This document shows, piece by piece, positions 1 through 8,740 of a stretch of 64,000 nucleotides of DNA. The DNA is from UBA2970 sp965221075. Its GTDB lineage: Bacteria > Verrucomicrobiota > Verrucomicrobiia > Limisphaerales > AAA164-E04. A program made the translations under genes and the position numbers. Each line of letters starts with the position of its first letter. Within the stretch, counting starts at the first letter, position 1. Location of the stretch: positions 1,302,001 to 1,366,000 of the forward strand of contig OZ244865.1 of NCBI GenBank assembly GCA_965221075.1. Direction: 5' to 3'. Under the pieces are notes generated by a model. That model was not told where the DNA came from and made no database searches. It saw only the letters and a list, made by a program, of their open reading frames with translations.

Positions 1-2728
1 CAGGGCGCGGCGGGGCCGGACCCGCTTCGTGCTGCACGACGGTCCCCCCTTCGCCAACGGCGACGTGCATGTGGGCACGGCCCTCAACAAGATCCTAAAG
101 GACATCGTGATCCGCTACCGCACCCTGATCGGGGAGGACGCCCCCTACGTGCCCGGGTGGGACTGCCACGGCCTCCCGATCGAGTTCAAGGTGACCCAGG
201 AACTGCGCCGGCAGGACCGGGAGGAGCTGGAGCCGGCCCGGATCCGGCGGGCCTGCCAGGAGTACGCGCAGCGCTACATCGGCATCCAGCGCGACCAGTT
301 CCGCCGCCTGGGAGTCCTGGGAGACTGGAAGGATCCCTACCTGACCATGGACCGGTCCTACGAGGCCGAGGAGCTGCGCCAGTTCGCCGACCTGGTGGAA
401 GCGGGATACGTCTACCGCGGCAAGAAGCCGGTCTACTGGAGCATTCCCTGCCGCACCGCCCTGGCCGAGGCCGAGGTGGAGTACAGGGACCACGTCTGCC
501 AGAGCATCTACGTGAAGCTGCCCGTCGTGGACGCTCCGGGCACGTTCCTGCTGATCTGGACCACCACTCCCTGGACCCTTCCGGCCAACCTGGCGGTCGC
601 CTACCATCCCCGTCTCGACTACGCGCAGGTCCGGGCCGGCTCGGAGACCTACCTGGTCTGCGTCAGCCTCCTGGACGGGCTGGCGGAGAAGCTCGGATGG
701 GAGGACTTCGAGATCCTGCGCACGCTGGAGGGCTCCCAGCTGGACCAGATCGTCTACCGCCATCCCTTCTGCCGGCGCACCGGCCGTCTTCACGAGGCCG
801 GCTTCGTGGAGGATTCGGTGGGGACCGGCTTCGTCCACATCGCTCCGGGGCACGGCCTGGAGGACTACCTGCTGGGGAGGGAGAAGGGGCTTCCGATCTA
901 CTCCCCGGTGGACGACCAGGGCCGCCTGGCCCCCACGGGGGATCTCCCCACCGAAGAGCAGTTCGGGGAGCCGCTGGCGGGCGCCTCGGTGCTGGAGAGG
1001 GGAGGAAGCAGCGAGGCCAGCCGCTCGGTGGTCGATGTCCTCGAGGCCGGGGGGCACCTGCTCCACGCCGAGGAGTACCGGCACAGCTATCCGCACTGCT
1101 GGCGCAGCAAGACGCCGGTGGTCTTCCGGGCCATGGACCAGTGGTTCTTCCGGCTGGAGCACCGGGACTTCCGCAGCCGGGCCCTGGAGGAGATCGGCAG
1201 GGTGCGGTGGATCCCCGGATGGGGGCGCAACCGGATCGAGGGGGCGGTGCGCACGCGTCCCGACTGGTGCATCTCGAGGCAGCGGACCTGGGGGGTGCCC
1301 ATCCCGGCGTTCCACGGCCCCGGCGGCGAGCCCATCCTCGATCCCGGAGTGATCCGCAGGACCGCCGACCTGGTGGAGAAGCACGGCTCCAGCGTCTGGT
1401 TCGAGACCGGGGACCAGGACCTGTGGAAGCAGGTCCGCCCTCCGGACTGGCAGGGGCCGGAGGCGGCCCGCAAGTCCATGGACACCCTGGACGTGTGGAT
1501 TGACTCGGGATCCTCCTCCCGGGCGGTGATAGCCAGGGACGGCAGGATCCGGGGACGGGAAGGGGAGCCGAGGGAGGCTTTCCAGGCCCATCTCTACCTG
1601 GAGGGCAGCGACCAGCACCGCGGCTGGTTCCAGTCCTCGCTCCTGCTCTCGCTCGCGGGCAACGGGGCGGCCCCCTTCGAATCGGTGCTCACCCACGGCT
1701 TCATGGTGGACGAGGATCGGGAGAAGATCTCCAAGAGCGGTCAGAAGCGCAAGCCGCAGACCTCGGCCTCCTACGTGGAGGAGTACGGAGCCGACATCCT
1801 CCGCCTGTGGGTGGCTTCGCAGGACTTCCGCAACGATATCGTGGTGAGCTCCGAGCGGATCCGGAAGGTGGGCGAGGCCTACCGGGGGATCCGCAACGCC
1901 CTGCGCTACCAGCTCTCCAACCTCTACGACTTCGATCCCGGGCGGGACCTTGTCCCCCAGGAGGATCTGGAGCGCATCGACCGATGGATCCTGTGGCGGA
2001 CCGGCGCCGTCGCCGCCGAGGCGATGGAGGCCTACGGGCGCTACGAATTCCACGCCGTCTACCAGAAGCTGTCGCAGTTCGCCACGGTGGAGCTTTCCTC
2101 GATCTACCACGACGCGGTCAAGGACCGGCTCTACACCCTGGCCGCCGGCCATCCCCGGCGTCGGTCCACCCAGACCGCGCTCTGGCAGATGGTCCGCTGC
2201 CTGGGACAGCTTCTCTCGCCCGTGCTGGTCTTCACCGCCGACGAGGCCTGGGAGCATGTGCCCGGATCCCGGGAGTCCTCCTCGATCCACGAGACCGAGT
2301 ACCAGCCCCTTTCCCTGGAGCTGTCTCCCGCCGAGCGGGGCGAGTGGGAGCTCCTCTTCCCCTTGCGGGACCGGGTGCTGCGGGAGCTGGAGTCGAGCCG
2401 GAAGGCGGGACGGATCGGCAAGGCGCTGGAGGCGGTGGTGGCGGTCCGGACCCGGAGCGCGGAGGAGATGGCGCTGGAGTCCTGGGGCGAGGATCTGCGC
2501 GAACTGCTCAATGTCTCGCACCTGCAGCTCGTGTCTCCGGAGGAGAGGGGGGAGGTCCTCGTGGACGGGCGCCCCCTGGAGCTTTCCCGCGAGGTGGCCG
2601 TGCAGCCGGCCCGGGATCTGGGCCGGGTGAAGTGCGGCCGCTGCTGGCGCTGGGTGCCCGAGGTGGCCTCCAGCGGAGGACACGACGGGCTGTGCGGCCG
2701 CTGCCGGGACGCCGTCGGCTCCGCCTAG
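1..2728 (+). CDS. ileS: Isoleucyl-tRNA synthetase, 5'-truncated by the window edge
   Basis: Class I aminoacyl-tRNA synthetase that charges tRNA-Ile in the cytoplasm. The reading frame is open from base 2, so the N-terminus lies outside the window; about 909 residues are present. Motifs in order: the HIGH-type signature LHDGPPFANGDVHVGTALNK (bases 32-91; HVGT replaces HIGH), the editing/CP1 region with WTTTPWTLPAN, the KMSKS-type loop KISKS (near base 1735), the anticodon-binding region, and a C-terminal zinc finger with paired CGRCW and CGRC motifs just before the TAG. The full-length family is about 930 residues, so only a short piece is missing. It converges on the downstream histidine kinase gene with a 4-base overlap. 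Identity is secure; only the start is unknown. Confidence 0.97.
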   Translation, partial: RARRGRTRFVLHDGPPFANGDVHVGTALNKILKDIVIRYRTLIGEDAPYVPGWDCHGLPIEFKVTQELRRQDREELEPARIRRACQEYAQRYIGIQRDQFRRLGVLGDWKDPYLTMDRSYEAEELRQFADLVEAGYVYRGKKPVYWSIPCRTALAEAEVEYRDHVCQSIYVKLPVVDAPGTFLLIWTTTPWTLPANLAVAYHPRLDYAQVRAGSETYLVCVSLLDGLAEKLGWEDFEILRTLEGSQLDQIVYRHPFCRRTGRLHEAGFVEDSVGTGFVHIAPGHGLEDYLLGREKGLPIYSPVDDQGRLAPTGDLPTEEQFGEPLAGASVLERGGSSEASRSVVDVLEAGGHLLHAEEYRHSYPHCWRSKTPVVFRAMDQWFFRLEHRDFRSRALEEIGRVRWIPGWGRNRIEGAVRTRPDWCISRQRTWGVPIPAFHGPGGEPILDPGVIRRTADLVEKHGSSVWFETGDQDLWKQVRPPDWQGPEAARKSMDTLDVWIDSGSSSRAVIARDGRIRGREGEPREAFQAHLYLEGSDQHRGWFQSSLLLSLAGNGAAPFESVLTHGFMVDEDREKISKSGQKRKPQTSASYVEEYGADILRLWVASQDFRNDIVVSSERIRKVGEAYRGIRNALRYQLSNLYDFDPGRDLVPQEDLERIDRWILWRTGAVAAEAMEAYGRYEFHAVYQKLSQFATVELSSIYHDAVKDRLYTLAAGHPRRRSTQTALWQMVRCLGQLLSPVLVFTADEAWEHVPGSRESSSIHETEYQPLSLELSPAERGEWELLFPLRDRVLRELESSRKAGRIGKALEAVVAVRTRSAEEMALESWGEDLRELLNVSHLQLVSPEERGEVLVDGRPLELSREVAVQPARDLGRVKCGRCWRWVPEVASSGGHDGLCGRCRDAVGSA

Positions 2729-5685
2729 GAGCCGGCTTCCTGCGCCGGAGGGAGGGGGATCAGGATGGCGAAGCGGGTGCCGGTTCCCGGCTTCGAGGAG
2801 ACCCCCAGCCCGGCCTTCAGCTCCCGGGCCATCTCGTAGACCATGAAGAGCCCCAGCCCCGTCCCCCGACGCGACGAGAGCGACTGTCCGGAGTAGAAGG
2901 GCTCGAAGATGCGGGGGAGGACCCCGGGTTCGATGCCGCGTCCGTCGTCGACGACCTGGATCCGGATCCAGCGCTCCGCCGGGCCCGGCTTGAGGACCAG
3001 ATCGTCCGGCAGCCGGGAGGCCAGATCCGCCTCCAGCCGGATGGTCCCCCCCTCCTCCAGCGCCTGCCCGGCGTTGGAGACCAGGTTGAGCAGCATCTGC
3101 TGCAGCAGGTCGGAGGAAAGCCTCGCCGGGGGGAGGCCGGGCGCGCATCGGCGCCGGACCGGAAGGGGATCCGCCAGCTGGCAGACGGTCTGCATGATGC
3201 TCCCGACGGACACCATGCGGGCCGGATGGCGTCCGCTGCTGGCCAGTCCCAGCAGGGAGCGGATCACCCCGGAGCCCTGGGCCACCACCTGCCGGATTCG
3301 CTCCAGCCGGGTGAGCACCTTCCCGCGGTCATCCAGGTTGGCCTCGATGATCTGGGTGGAGCCTCCGATGATCGAGAGGATGCCGTTGAAGTCGTGGGCG
3401 ATGCCGGCGGTGAGGGTGCCCAGAGCCCGCATCTTCTGGGTCTGGAGCAGTTCCTGGTTGGCCCGGGCCAGCTCCTCGGTGCGGCGCTCTATCTCCCGCT
3501 CGACCTCGGCGTGGCTGCGCGCCAGGCGCAGGTGGCGGTTGACCGCCAGGAAGGAGAGGAAGGCCACCAGGGCCAGCGCCAGGCAGGAGATGATCAGCAG
3601 CCGCGGATCCCGGTGCCAGGGCAGGGTGACCGAGAACGGCTCCTCGGCCGGAATGGGCTCGACGTTCCAGTTGCGGTCCATGGCCCTCACCTGCAGCCGG
3701 TGGGGGCCGGAGGGGAGGTCCTCGAGATCCAGGCGGGCCTGCGGGCCGTAGGGGCTCCAGGGACCCTCGTCGAGCCGCCAGGAGAAGAGAAGCCGCTCCT
3801 GCGGGGTCGCCTCCCACCGGTCCCGGGCCTCGAAGTAGGCTGTCCTATCCTGGATCCGCACCCGGGTGCGGGGAGGATCGATGTCGGCCTGGGGGACATG
3901 GAGCCGGACGCCCCGCGGCGTGGCGATCCAGATCCTTCCTCCCCTGTCCTCTAGCACCGAGTGTACCGTGCCGGCCCCCAGGCCGTCCCCCGGACCGAGG
4001 AGCGTCCAGGATCCCTCCAGGAAGCGGTGCAGGCCCTGCTCGCTTCCCGCCCAGAGGCTCTGGTCGGAGGCCTGCAGCATTCCGGTGATCCGTTCCCGCG
4101 CCTGGTGGATCCGGGTCCAGCGCTTTCCGTCGAATTCGCATACCGCCGTGCCCAGCGCGGCCCATAGCCTTCCGTCGCCCCGCTCGACAAGGGCGGTGGC
4201 CGGGCCGGGAGGAAGCCCTTCCTCGGGGCCGAACCTCCGGAACCGGCCCTTCTCGATCCGCCCGATCCCCGAAGCGTCGCCCAGGACCAGGCCGGACCGC
4301 ATGGTCGGGACCAGGAAACGGATCTGGCCGGCGGAGGGGAGGCCGGCGGCCTGCAGAGGAGCCAGGGAGCGCCCCTCCATGGCCGACACCCCGCCCTCGA
4401 GGGTGAGCAGGAGGGGCCTGCCCCGGCCGTCCCTCCCCAGGATCCTCGTTGCGCCGGGCACCGGGGCGAAGTCCCCGGTCCGGGGCTCGAAGGCGAGGAT
4501 CGAGTCCTGGCGCCCGATCAGCAGCGAGCCGTCCCCGAGCAGGGCCAGCCGCCCCCGGGGGCCTGGCAGGGGGCCCGGATCGCCGGGCCAGGGGTGGCGG
4601 CGCCATCCGTCCGGCGCCTTCTCCAGAAGCGCCTCGTCGCCCAGGAACCAGAGGTGGCCCCGGCCGTCCTCCAGGATGTCGTGGACCGGCGAGTCGGGGG
4701 CATCCCCGGGCCGCTGCCAGCAGGACGGCGAATGGCGCAGGAGGCCGTCGAGGCCGGCCACCAGGAACTGGTCGGGGGAGCGGACCGCGACGTCCAGATG
4801 GAGCCCGATCGGGCCCAGGTCCTGGGGGACGGCCCGGCCCTCGCTGATCCGGTAGAGGGCGTGGTAGGCGAGTCCCCAGTAGCCGCCGACGGAGTCCTTC
4901 CACCCGTGGCGGATCCGGGCTCCCTCGGGATCCGCCAGGCTCCATCCCTGCCGGGTAGCGGTGGCGATCAGGCGCCTTCCCTTCTGGTCGGAGGCCACCA
5001 TGGAGATCGACCCGTCGGGGTTCTCCACGGGTTTCTGGAAGGGCTGCAGTCCCGGCGGCGCCTCCAGCTCCCGCCAGGCGGTCCCGGATCCGATGCTGCG
5101 GACCGCTCCCTCGAGGAAGGCGACGCCCCGATCCCCGACCACGCACAGCGAGCCGTCGGAGAGCTCCAGCATGTGGCCGAACCTCCCCAGGCCGGTGGCA
5201 TCGACATGCCGGATCACCTGGGTGGCCCGGGCCGAGGCGTCGAAGCGGAACAGCCGGTCCGAGACCAGCACCAGCGCCTGGTCCATGCGCAGGGGCACCA
5301 GGGAGACCGGCCGGGTCCTCCGGCTCAGGTCGTTCCTGTACTCCTGGAGGATCAGCGGCAGGGCGAACAGCCGCCACCGGCCGTGCATGCGCACGCGGAG
5401 GCCCTCGGAGTCCACCGCCCAGAGCTGGCCCGACTTCCCCTCACGGATGGGGCTGAAGGGATCGCCGGGGAAGTCCAGGGTGCGGAACTGGTAGCCGTCG
5501 AAGCGGGTGATGGAGCCGATCTCGTCGTGGTTGAGCCAGACGGCTCCCTCCTGGCCCAGGGAGACGGTGCGGATGGCCGGATGGGGCAGGCCGTCGCTGG
5601 TGGTGTAGCGCTGCCACAGGAAGGGCTCCTGGGCGGCGGGAGAGGGGGGGAGGAGAAGCAGGGCGATGGCCGTCCATCGGGGCAT
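2725..5685 (-). CDS. Beta-propeller sensor histidine kinase
   Basis: Membrane sensor kinase of 986 residues. Reading from the N-terminus: a short signal peptide; a long extracytoplasmic region of two-component-type beta-propeller repeats (for example DGLPHPAIRTV, EDRGGRIWIATPRGVR); a Y_Y_Y-like domain; a membrane helix near residues 692-715; a coiled coil; a HisKA box with the phospho-acceptor in GIAHDFNGIL (His near 764); and a HATPase domain with LNLVSNAGQAL, DDGRGI and GTGLGL. No receiver or DNA-binding domain is fused, and no response regulator is adjacent. It is the last gene of the secretion-like operon, 9 bases after gspE, and a good Shine-Dalgarno (GGAGGGGA) lies in that gap. This suggests, but does not show, that it senses an envelope or substrate signal for that system. 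Confidence 0.9.
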   Translation of the reverse strand: MPRWTAIALLLLPPSPAAQEPFLWQRYTTSDGLPHPAIRTVSLGQEGAVWLNHDEIGSITRFDGYQFRTLDFPGDPFSPIREGKSGQLWAVDSEGLRVRMHGRWRLFALPLILQEYRNDLSRRTRPVSLVPLRMDQALVLVSDRLFRFDASARATQVIRHVDATGLGRFGHMLELSDGSLCVVGDRGVAFLEGAVRSIGSGTAWRELEAPPGLQPFQKPVENPDGSISMVASDQKGRRLIATATRQGWSLADPEGARIRHGWKDSVGGYWGLAYHALYRISEGRAVPQDLGPIGLHLDVAVRSPDQFLVAGLDGLLRHSPSCWQRPGDAPDSPVHDILEDGRGHLWFLGDEALLEKAPDGWRRHPWPGDPGPLPGPRGRLALLGDGSLLIGRQDSILAFEPRTGDFAPVPGATRILGRDGRGRPLLLTLEGGVSAMEGRSLAPLQAAGLPSAGQIRFLVPTMRSGLVLGDASGIGRIEKGRFRRFGPEEGLPPGPATALVERGDGRLWAALGTAVCEFDGKRWTRIHQARERITGMLQASDQSLWAGSEQGLHRFLEGSWTLLGPGDGLGAGTVHSVLEDRGGRIWIATPRGVRLHVPQADIDPPRTRVRIQDRTAYFEARDRWEATPQERLLFSWRLDEGPWSPYGPQARLDLEDLPSGPHRLQVRAMDRNWNVEPIPAEEPFSVTLPWHRDPRLLIISCLALALVAFLSFLAVNRHLRLARSHAEVEREIERRTEELARANQELLQTQKMRALGTLTAGIAHDFNGILSIIGGSTQIIEANLDDRGKVLTRLERIRQVVAQGSGVIRSLLGLASSGRHPARMVSVGSIMQTVCQLADPLPVRRRCAPGLPPARLSSDLLQQMLLNLVSNAGQALEEGGTIRLEADLASRLPDDLVLKPGPAERWIRIQVVDDGRGIEPGVLPRIFEPFYSGQSLSSRRGTGLGLFMVYEMARELKAGLGVSSKPGTGTRFAILIPLPPAQEAGS

Positions 5686-5694
5686 GTCCCCTCC

Positions 5695-7422
5695 TCAGGG
5701 CCCCTGCCGGGAGAAGTCCAGCCTCCAGGTCAGCTGCTTGAGCTCTCCCAGGGTGATCGATCCGTCCTGGACCCGGTGGAAGGCGGCCTGTCGCATCGGG
5801 ATCCATCCGTTCGCCCCGGCCGCCTGGCGCAGGGTTCCGACGCTGGCCCCATCGTGGATGGCCTCGGCGAACGGCTCGTCGACGGCCGCCATCTCGTAGA
5901 TGGCGATGCGCCCCCGGCTGCCGGTCCCCTGGCACTCCAGGCAGCCCTCGCCCTTCAGCGTCCTGAGCCCGCCGTGGGGGAGCCGGAGGACCTCCGACAT
6001 CTCCTCGATCCAGGAGGCCTCGGGAGAGGGATCCTCGGCGGCGCAGGCACGGCAGATCCGTCGGGCCAGGCGCTGGGCGATGGAGCAGTTGAGGGTGGAG
6101 GCCAGGGACGAGGCGTCGACCCCCATGTCGATCAGGCGGGGGATGGCGCTGATGCTGTCGTTGGCGTGGATGGTGGAGAAGACCAGGTGGCCGGTCTGGG
6201 AGGCGCGCACCGCGATCTCGGCCGTCTCCCGGTCCCGGATCTCCCCCACCAGCACCACGTCGGGATCGTGGCGCAGGATCGAGCGCAGTCCCTGGGAGAA
6301 GGTCAGGCCGATGCTTTCGTGGGTCTGGATCTGGAGAACGCCCGCCAGCAGGTACTCGACCGGATCCTCGATGGTGAGGATCTTGCGGCGTCCGTCGTTG
6401 GCCTGGTTCAGCGCGGTGTACAGGGTGGTGGTCTTGCCGCTTCCGGTGGGCCCGCTGATCAGGACGAAGCCCTGGGGCAGAAGCGGGACCTGCGAGAAGA
6501 GCCGTTCCTGGAAGGGGAGCATTCCCAGCTGCCCGTAGCCCAGCTGCAGGCTCTGCCGCCCCAGGATGCGCAGGCAGATCCCCTCCCCGTGCTTGGTGGG
6601 GACTACCGAAAGGCGCAGATCGTAGGTCTCCTCCTTCCGCTTCATCGAGATCCGTCCGTCCTGGGGAAGGCGCCGCTCGCTGATGTCCAGGGAGGCCATC
6701 ACCTTCAGGCGGGTGACGATGGCGGAGTAGAGGGAGTGCATGCCGCCCGGGACCGGAATCGGCTGCAGGATCCCGTCGATCCGGTAGCGCAGCCCGATCC
6801 GGCCCGCTCCCGGCTCGAAGTGGATGTCGGTGGCCCGCAGCCGCAGGGCCTCGGCCAGCAGCTGGTCCACCAGCGCCGGGATGGTCCCTTCGTCGTCGGG
6901 ATCGGCGAGCGCCAGCTCCATCTCGTCGAGGGGATCCTCCGAGGGGCCTCCGCCCGACTTTCGGAGCTGCTCCACCGTCTCGGCGCCCAGTCCGAAGCGG
7001 GTCTTGATCAGGCTGTCGATGGCGCTGGGGGGGGTGAGCACGTAGCGGATCTCCTGCTTGAGGAAGAGCCGCAGGTTGGCCAGCTCCAGGGAGCTGGGGA
7101 TGTCCCCGCAGGCGATGGTCAGGGTCTCGCCGTCCGATTCCAGGGGGAGGAACCGGTAGTGGAAGACGAGCTTGATGGGGACCTGGGCGAGCAGATCCTC
7201 GCTGAGCGACTCCTCCTCCACCTCGCGGTATTCCGCCGAGTGCAGCCGGCAGAGGGCCTGGATGGTGTCCCTCTCGGAGGCCAGGCTCAGATCCAGGATC
7301 AGGCGGTGGACCGGAACGTCCTGGCGCTTCTGCTGCTCCCGGACCAGCTTCAGCGCGTCCTCGTCGAGGATCCCCTGGGCGGACAGGAGATCGGCCACGT
7401 CGGAAGGCGGTCTCTCGGCCAT
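5695..7422 (-). CDS. gspE: GspE/PilB-type secretion ATPase
   Basis: Hexameric cytoplasmic traffic ATPase that powers type II secretion or type IV pilus assembly. The 575 residues hold an N-terminal GspE/PilB domain (about 1-150), then the catalytic domain with Walker A SGPTGSGKTTTLYTAL (near 323-335), an Asp box, Walker B-like DVVLVGEIRDRETAE and a His box (GHLVFSTIHANDS). The zinc tetracysteine is present as CRAC and CLEC near residues 458-500. The length is normal for the family. It starts 1 base after the GspC-like gene and is followed after 9 bases by the histidine kinase. GspE versus PilB cannot be settled from this sequence alone; no pilT retraction ATPase and no gspF/pilC platform gene is next to it. 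Confidence 0.93.
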   Translation of the reverse strand: MAERPPSDVADLLSAQGILDEDALKLVREQQKRQDVPVHRLILDLSLASERDTIQALCRLHSAEYREVEEESLSEDLLAQVPIKLVFHYRFLPLESDGETLTIACGDIPSSLELANLRLFLKQEIRYVLTPPSAIDSLIKTRFGLGAETVEQLRKSGGGPSEDPLDEMELALADPDDEGTIPALVDQLLAEALRLRATDIHFEPGAGRIGLRYRIDGILQPIPVPGGMHSLYSAIVTRLKVMASLDISERRLPQDGRISMKRKEETYDLRLSVVPTKHGEGICLRILGRQSLQLGYGQLGMLPFQERLFSQVPLLPQGFVLISGPTGSGKTTTLYTALNQANDGRRKILTIEDPVEYLLAGVLQIQTHESIGLTFSQGLRSILRHDPDVVLVGEIRDRETAEIAVRASQTGHLVFSTIHANDSISAIPRLIDMGVDASSLASTLNCSIAQRLARRICRACAAEDPSPEASWIEEMSEVLRLPHGGLRTLKGEGCLECQGTGSRGRIAIYEMAAVDEPFAEAIHDGASVGTLRQAAGANGWIPMRQAAFHRVQDGSITLGELKQLTWRLDFSRQGP

Positions 7423-7423
7423 G

Positions 7424-7915
7424 CTACTTCGGGATCTCGAAGGTGCCGGTCTTGGCGTAGACGATGGTCCGGGCCTCCTCCGGGGAGGGGCCCACCACCA
7501 CCGCGTTGGCGAGGATCTCCAGAAGCTTCAGCTCGCCGATCAGGACATCCCCCGCCCTGAAGGACTCCGACCGCCTGCCGTCGACCTCCAGGATGGCTAT
7601 CTGCTTGCCGATGAGACCCTTGACGGCGATGGCCACCTCGCGGGTGGTGGGAGGAGCCGGCTCGAGCTCGGGAGCCAAGGGACTGAACTGGATGGTGTAG
7701 AAGGGGGAGTCGATCTGCCTCTCGTCGAGGAGCGCGCCGGGGATTCCGGAGACCAGGTTCGTCTCCAGCGGGGGCGGCGTTCCGCTCGCACCGTTCCCGG
7801 CCGCGGGGGGAGGCGGAGCGAACAGGCGCCTCCCGCCTCCGCCCAGGATCACCAGCAGGCAGAGCCCGAGGTGGAAGCCGAGGGCGGCGAGGGTGGTCAG
7901 CTGATGGGAGGCCAT
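7424..7915 (-). CDS. GspC/PilP-like inner-membrane secretion protein
   Basis: Protein of 163 residues with one N-terminal membrane helix (about 8-25), a Pro/Gly-rich linker, and a C-terminal domain of beta-strand character (EVAIAVKGLIGKQIAILEVD through the end). This layout matches GspC or PilP, which link the inner-membrane assembly to the secretin. Its place between the GspM/PilO-like gene and gspE supports the role. No GspC-specific motif can be read with certainty, so the assignment rests mostly on context and topology. It starts 6 bases after the end of the upstream gene. Confidence 0.6.
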   Translation of the reverse strand: MASHQLTTLAALGFHLGLCLLVILGGGGRRLFAPPPPAAGNGASGTPPPLETNLVSGIPGALLDERQIDSPFYTIQFSPLAPELEPAPPTTREVAIAVKGLIGKQIAILEVDGRRSESFRAGDVLIGELKLLEILANAVVVGPSPEEARTIVYAKTGTFEIPK

Positions 7916-7921
7916 GGCCGG

Positions 7922-8734
7922 TCAGGAATCGGCATGGGGCCGGAGGTAGAAGCCGACCGTCCGGATCCAGGCCCTCACCTGGTCGGGGTTCGCGTCGGAG
8001 TTCTTCCGGATCAGGATCCTCTCGACGAAGATGGCCGGCTTGTGGTCGGGGAAGTCCTCCCGCTCCAGACTCTTGCGGATCTCGTCCGAGGTCATGGGCA
8101 GCATGTAGAGAAGGCGCCAGAGCTGCCCGCTCCGGCATACCATCTCCATCTCCATGCGGCAGGAAGCCAGCTCCGCATCCTCCTCCCCGGTCCCGGCCGG
8201 CGCCACCTCCAGCCGCTCGACGCTCTGGATGCCGGCCTCGATCGCGGTCTGCACCAGATGGTAGCTCAGGGACAGGCGGGCCCACTGGGACTGGGGATGG
8301 GGCTCGTCGACCTGGTGGGGGGGCAGTCCCCCGGAGGCTTCCGCAGCCAGGTCGAGCTTCAGCTTCCGGGCCCGCTCCGCCAGGTGCTCGATCTTGTTCT
8401 CCCGGAAGCTCTGGTAGCCGGCCAGCGAGAATTCCTCCTCCATCCTCTCCTCGAAGCCGGGATCGATCCGGATCCGGCGGCGCAGGACCGATTCCCGGGG
8501 AGATTCGCCAAGGGTGTCCAGAAGCTGGTGGATCCGCAGGGTCCGCTGCCGTTCGGGGGAGTTCTGCAAGGCCGCCAGCTCGGCGATCTTCTCCTGCTTC
8601 TCGCGTATGGCCGCGTCCCTTTCCCGGCTCCAGGACTCGATGCTCCGGTAGACCAGGAGGTACAGGAGGGAGAAGAGAAGGATCAGGGACCAGCATCCCC
8701 TTGCCGACTGGCTCCACTGGAGGACAGAGCGCAC
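7922..8734 (-). CDS. PilO/GspM-like inner-membrane secretion protein
   Basis: Protein of 270 residues. It has a short cytoplasmic N-terminus, one membrane helix (about 14-32), a charged coiled coil (about 33-75), and a periplasmic region ending in a ferredoxin-like segment. This is the usual plan of PilO/GspM. It follows the PilM/GspL-like gene after 6 bases and precedes the GspC-like gene. The start is GTG at 8734 and gives the expected short tail before the helix. Sequence similarity to the family is weak by eye, so the call depends on topology and gene order. Confidence 0.6.
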   Translation of the reverse strand: MRSVLQWSQSARGCWSLILLFSLLYLLVYRSIESWSRERDAAIREKQEKIAELAALQNSPERQRTLRIHQLLDTLGESPRESVLRRRIRIDPGFEERMEEEFSLAGYQSFRENKIEHLAERARKLKLDLAAEASGGLPPHQVDEPHPQSQWARLSLSYHLVQTAIEAGIQSVERLEVAPAGTGEEDAELASCRMEMEMVCRSGQLWRLLYMLPMTSDEIRKSLEREDFPDHKPAIFVERILIRKNSDANPDQVRAWIRTVGFYLRPHADS

Positions 8735-8740
8735 GGAGCG

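Noticed and set aside
95..3148. Very long open frame on the strand opposite ileS
   Set aside because: High GC gives long antisense frames. This one is Pro/Gly/Arg/Ala-rich, lacks motifs, and lies opposite a certain gene.
4594..7560. Long plus-strand frame opposite the histidine kinase and gspE
   Set aside because: Composition is that of a mirror frame, and both real genes have complete domain sets on the minus strand.
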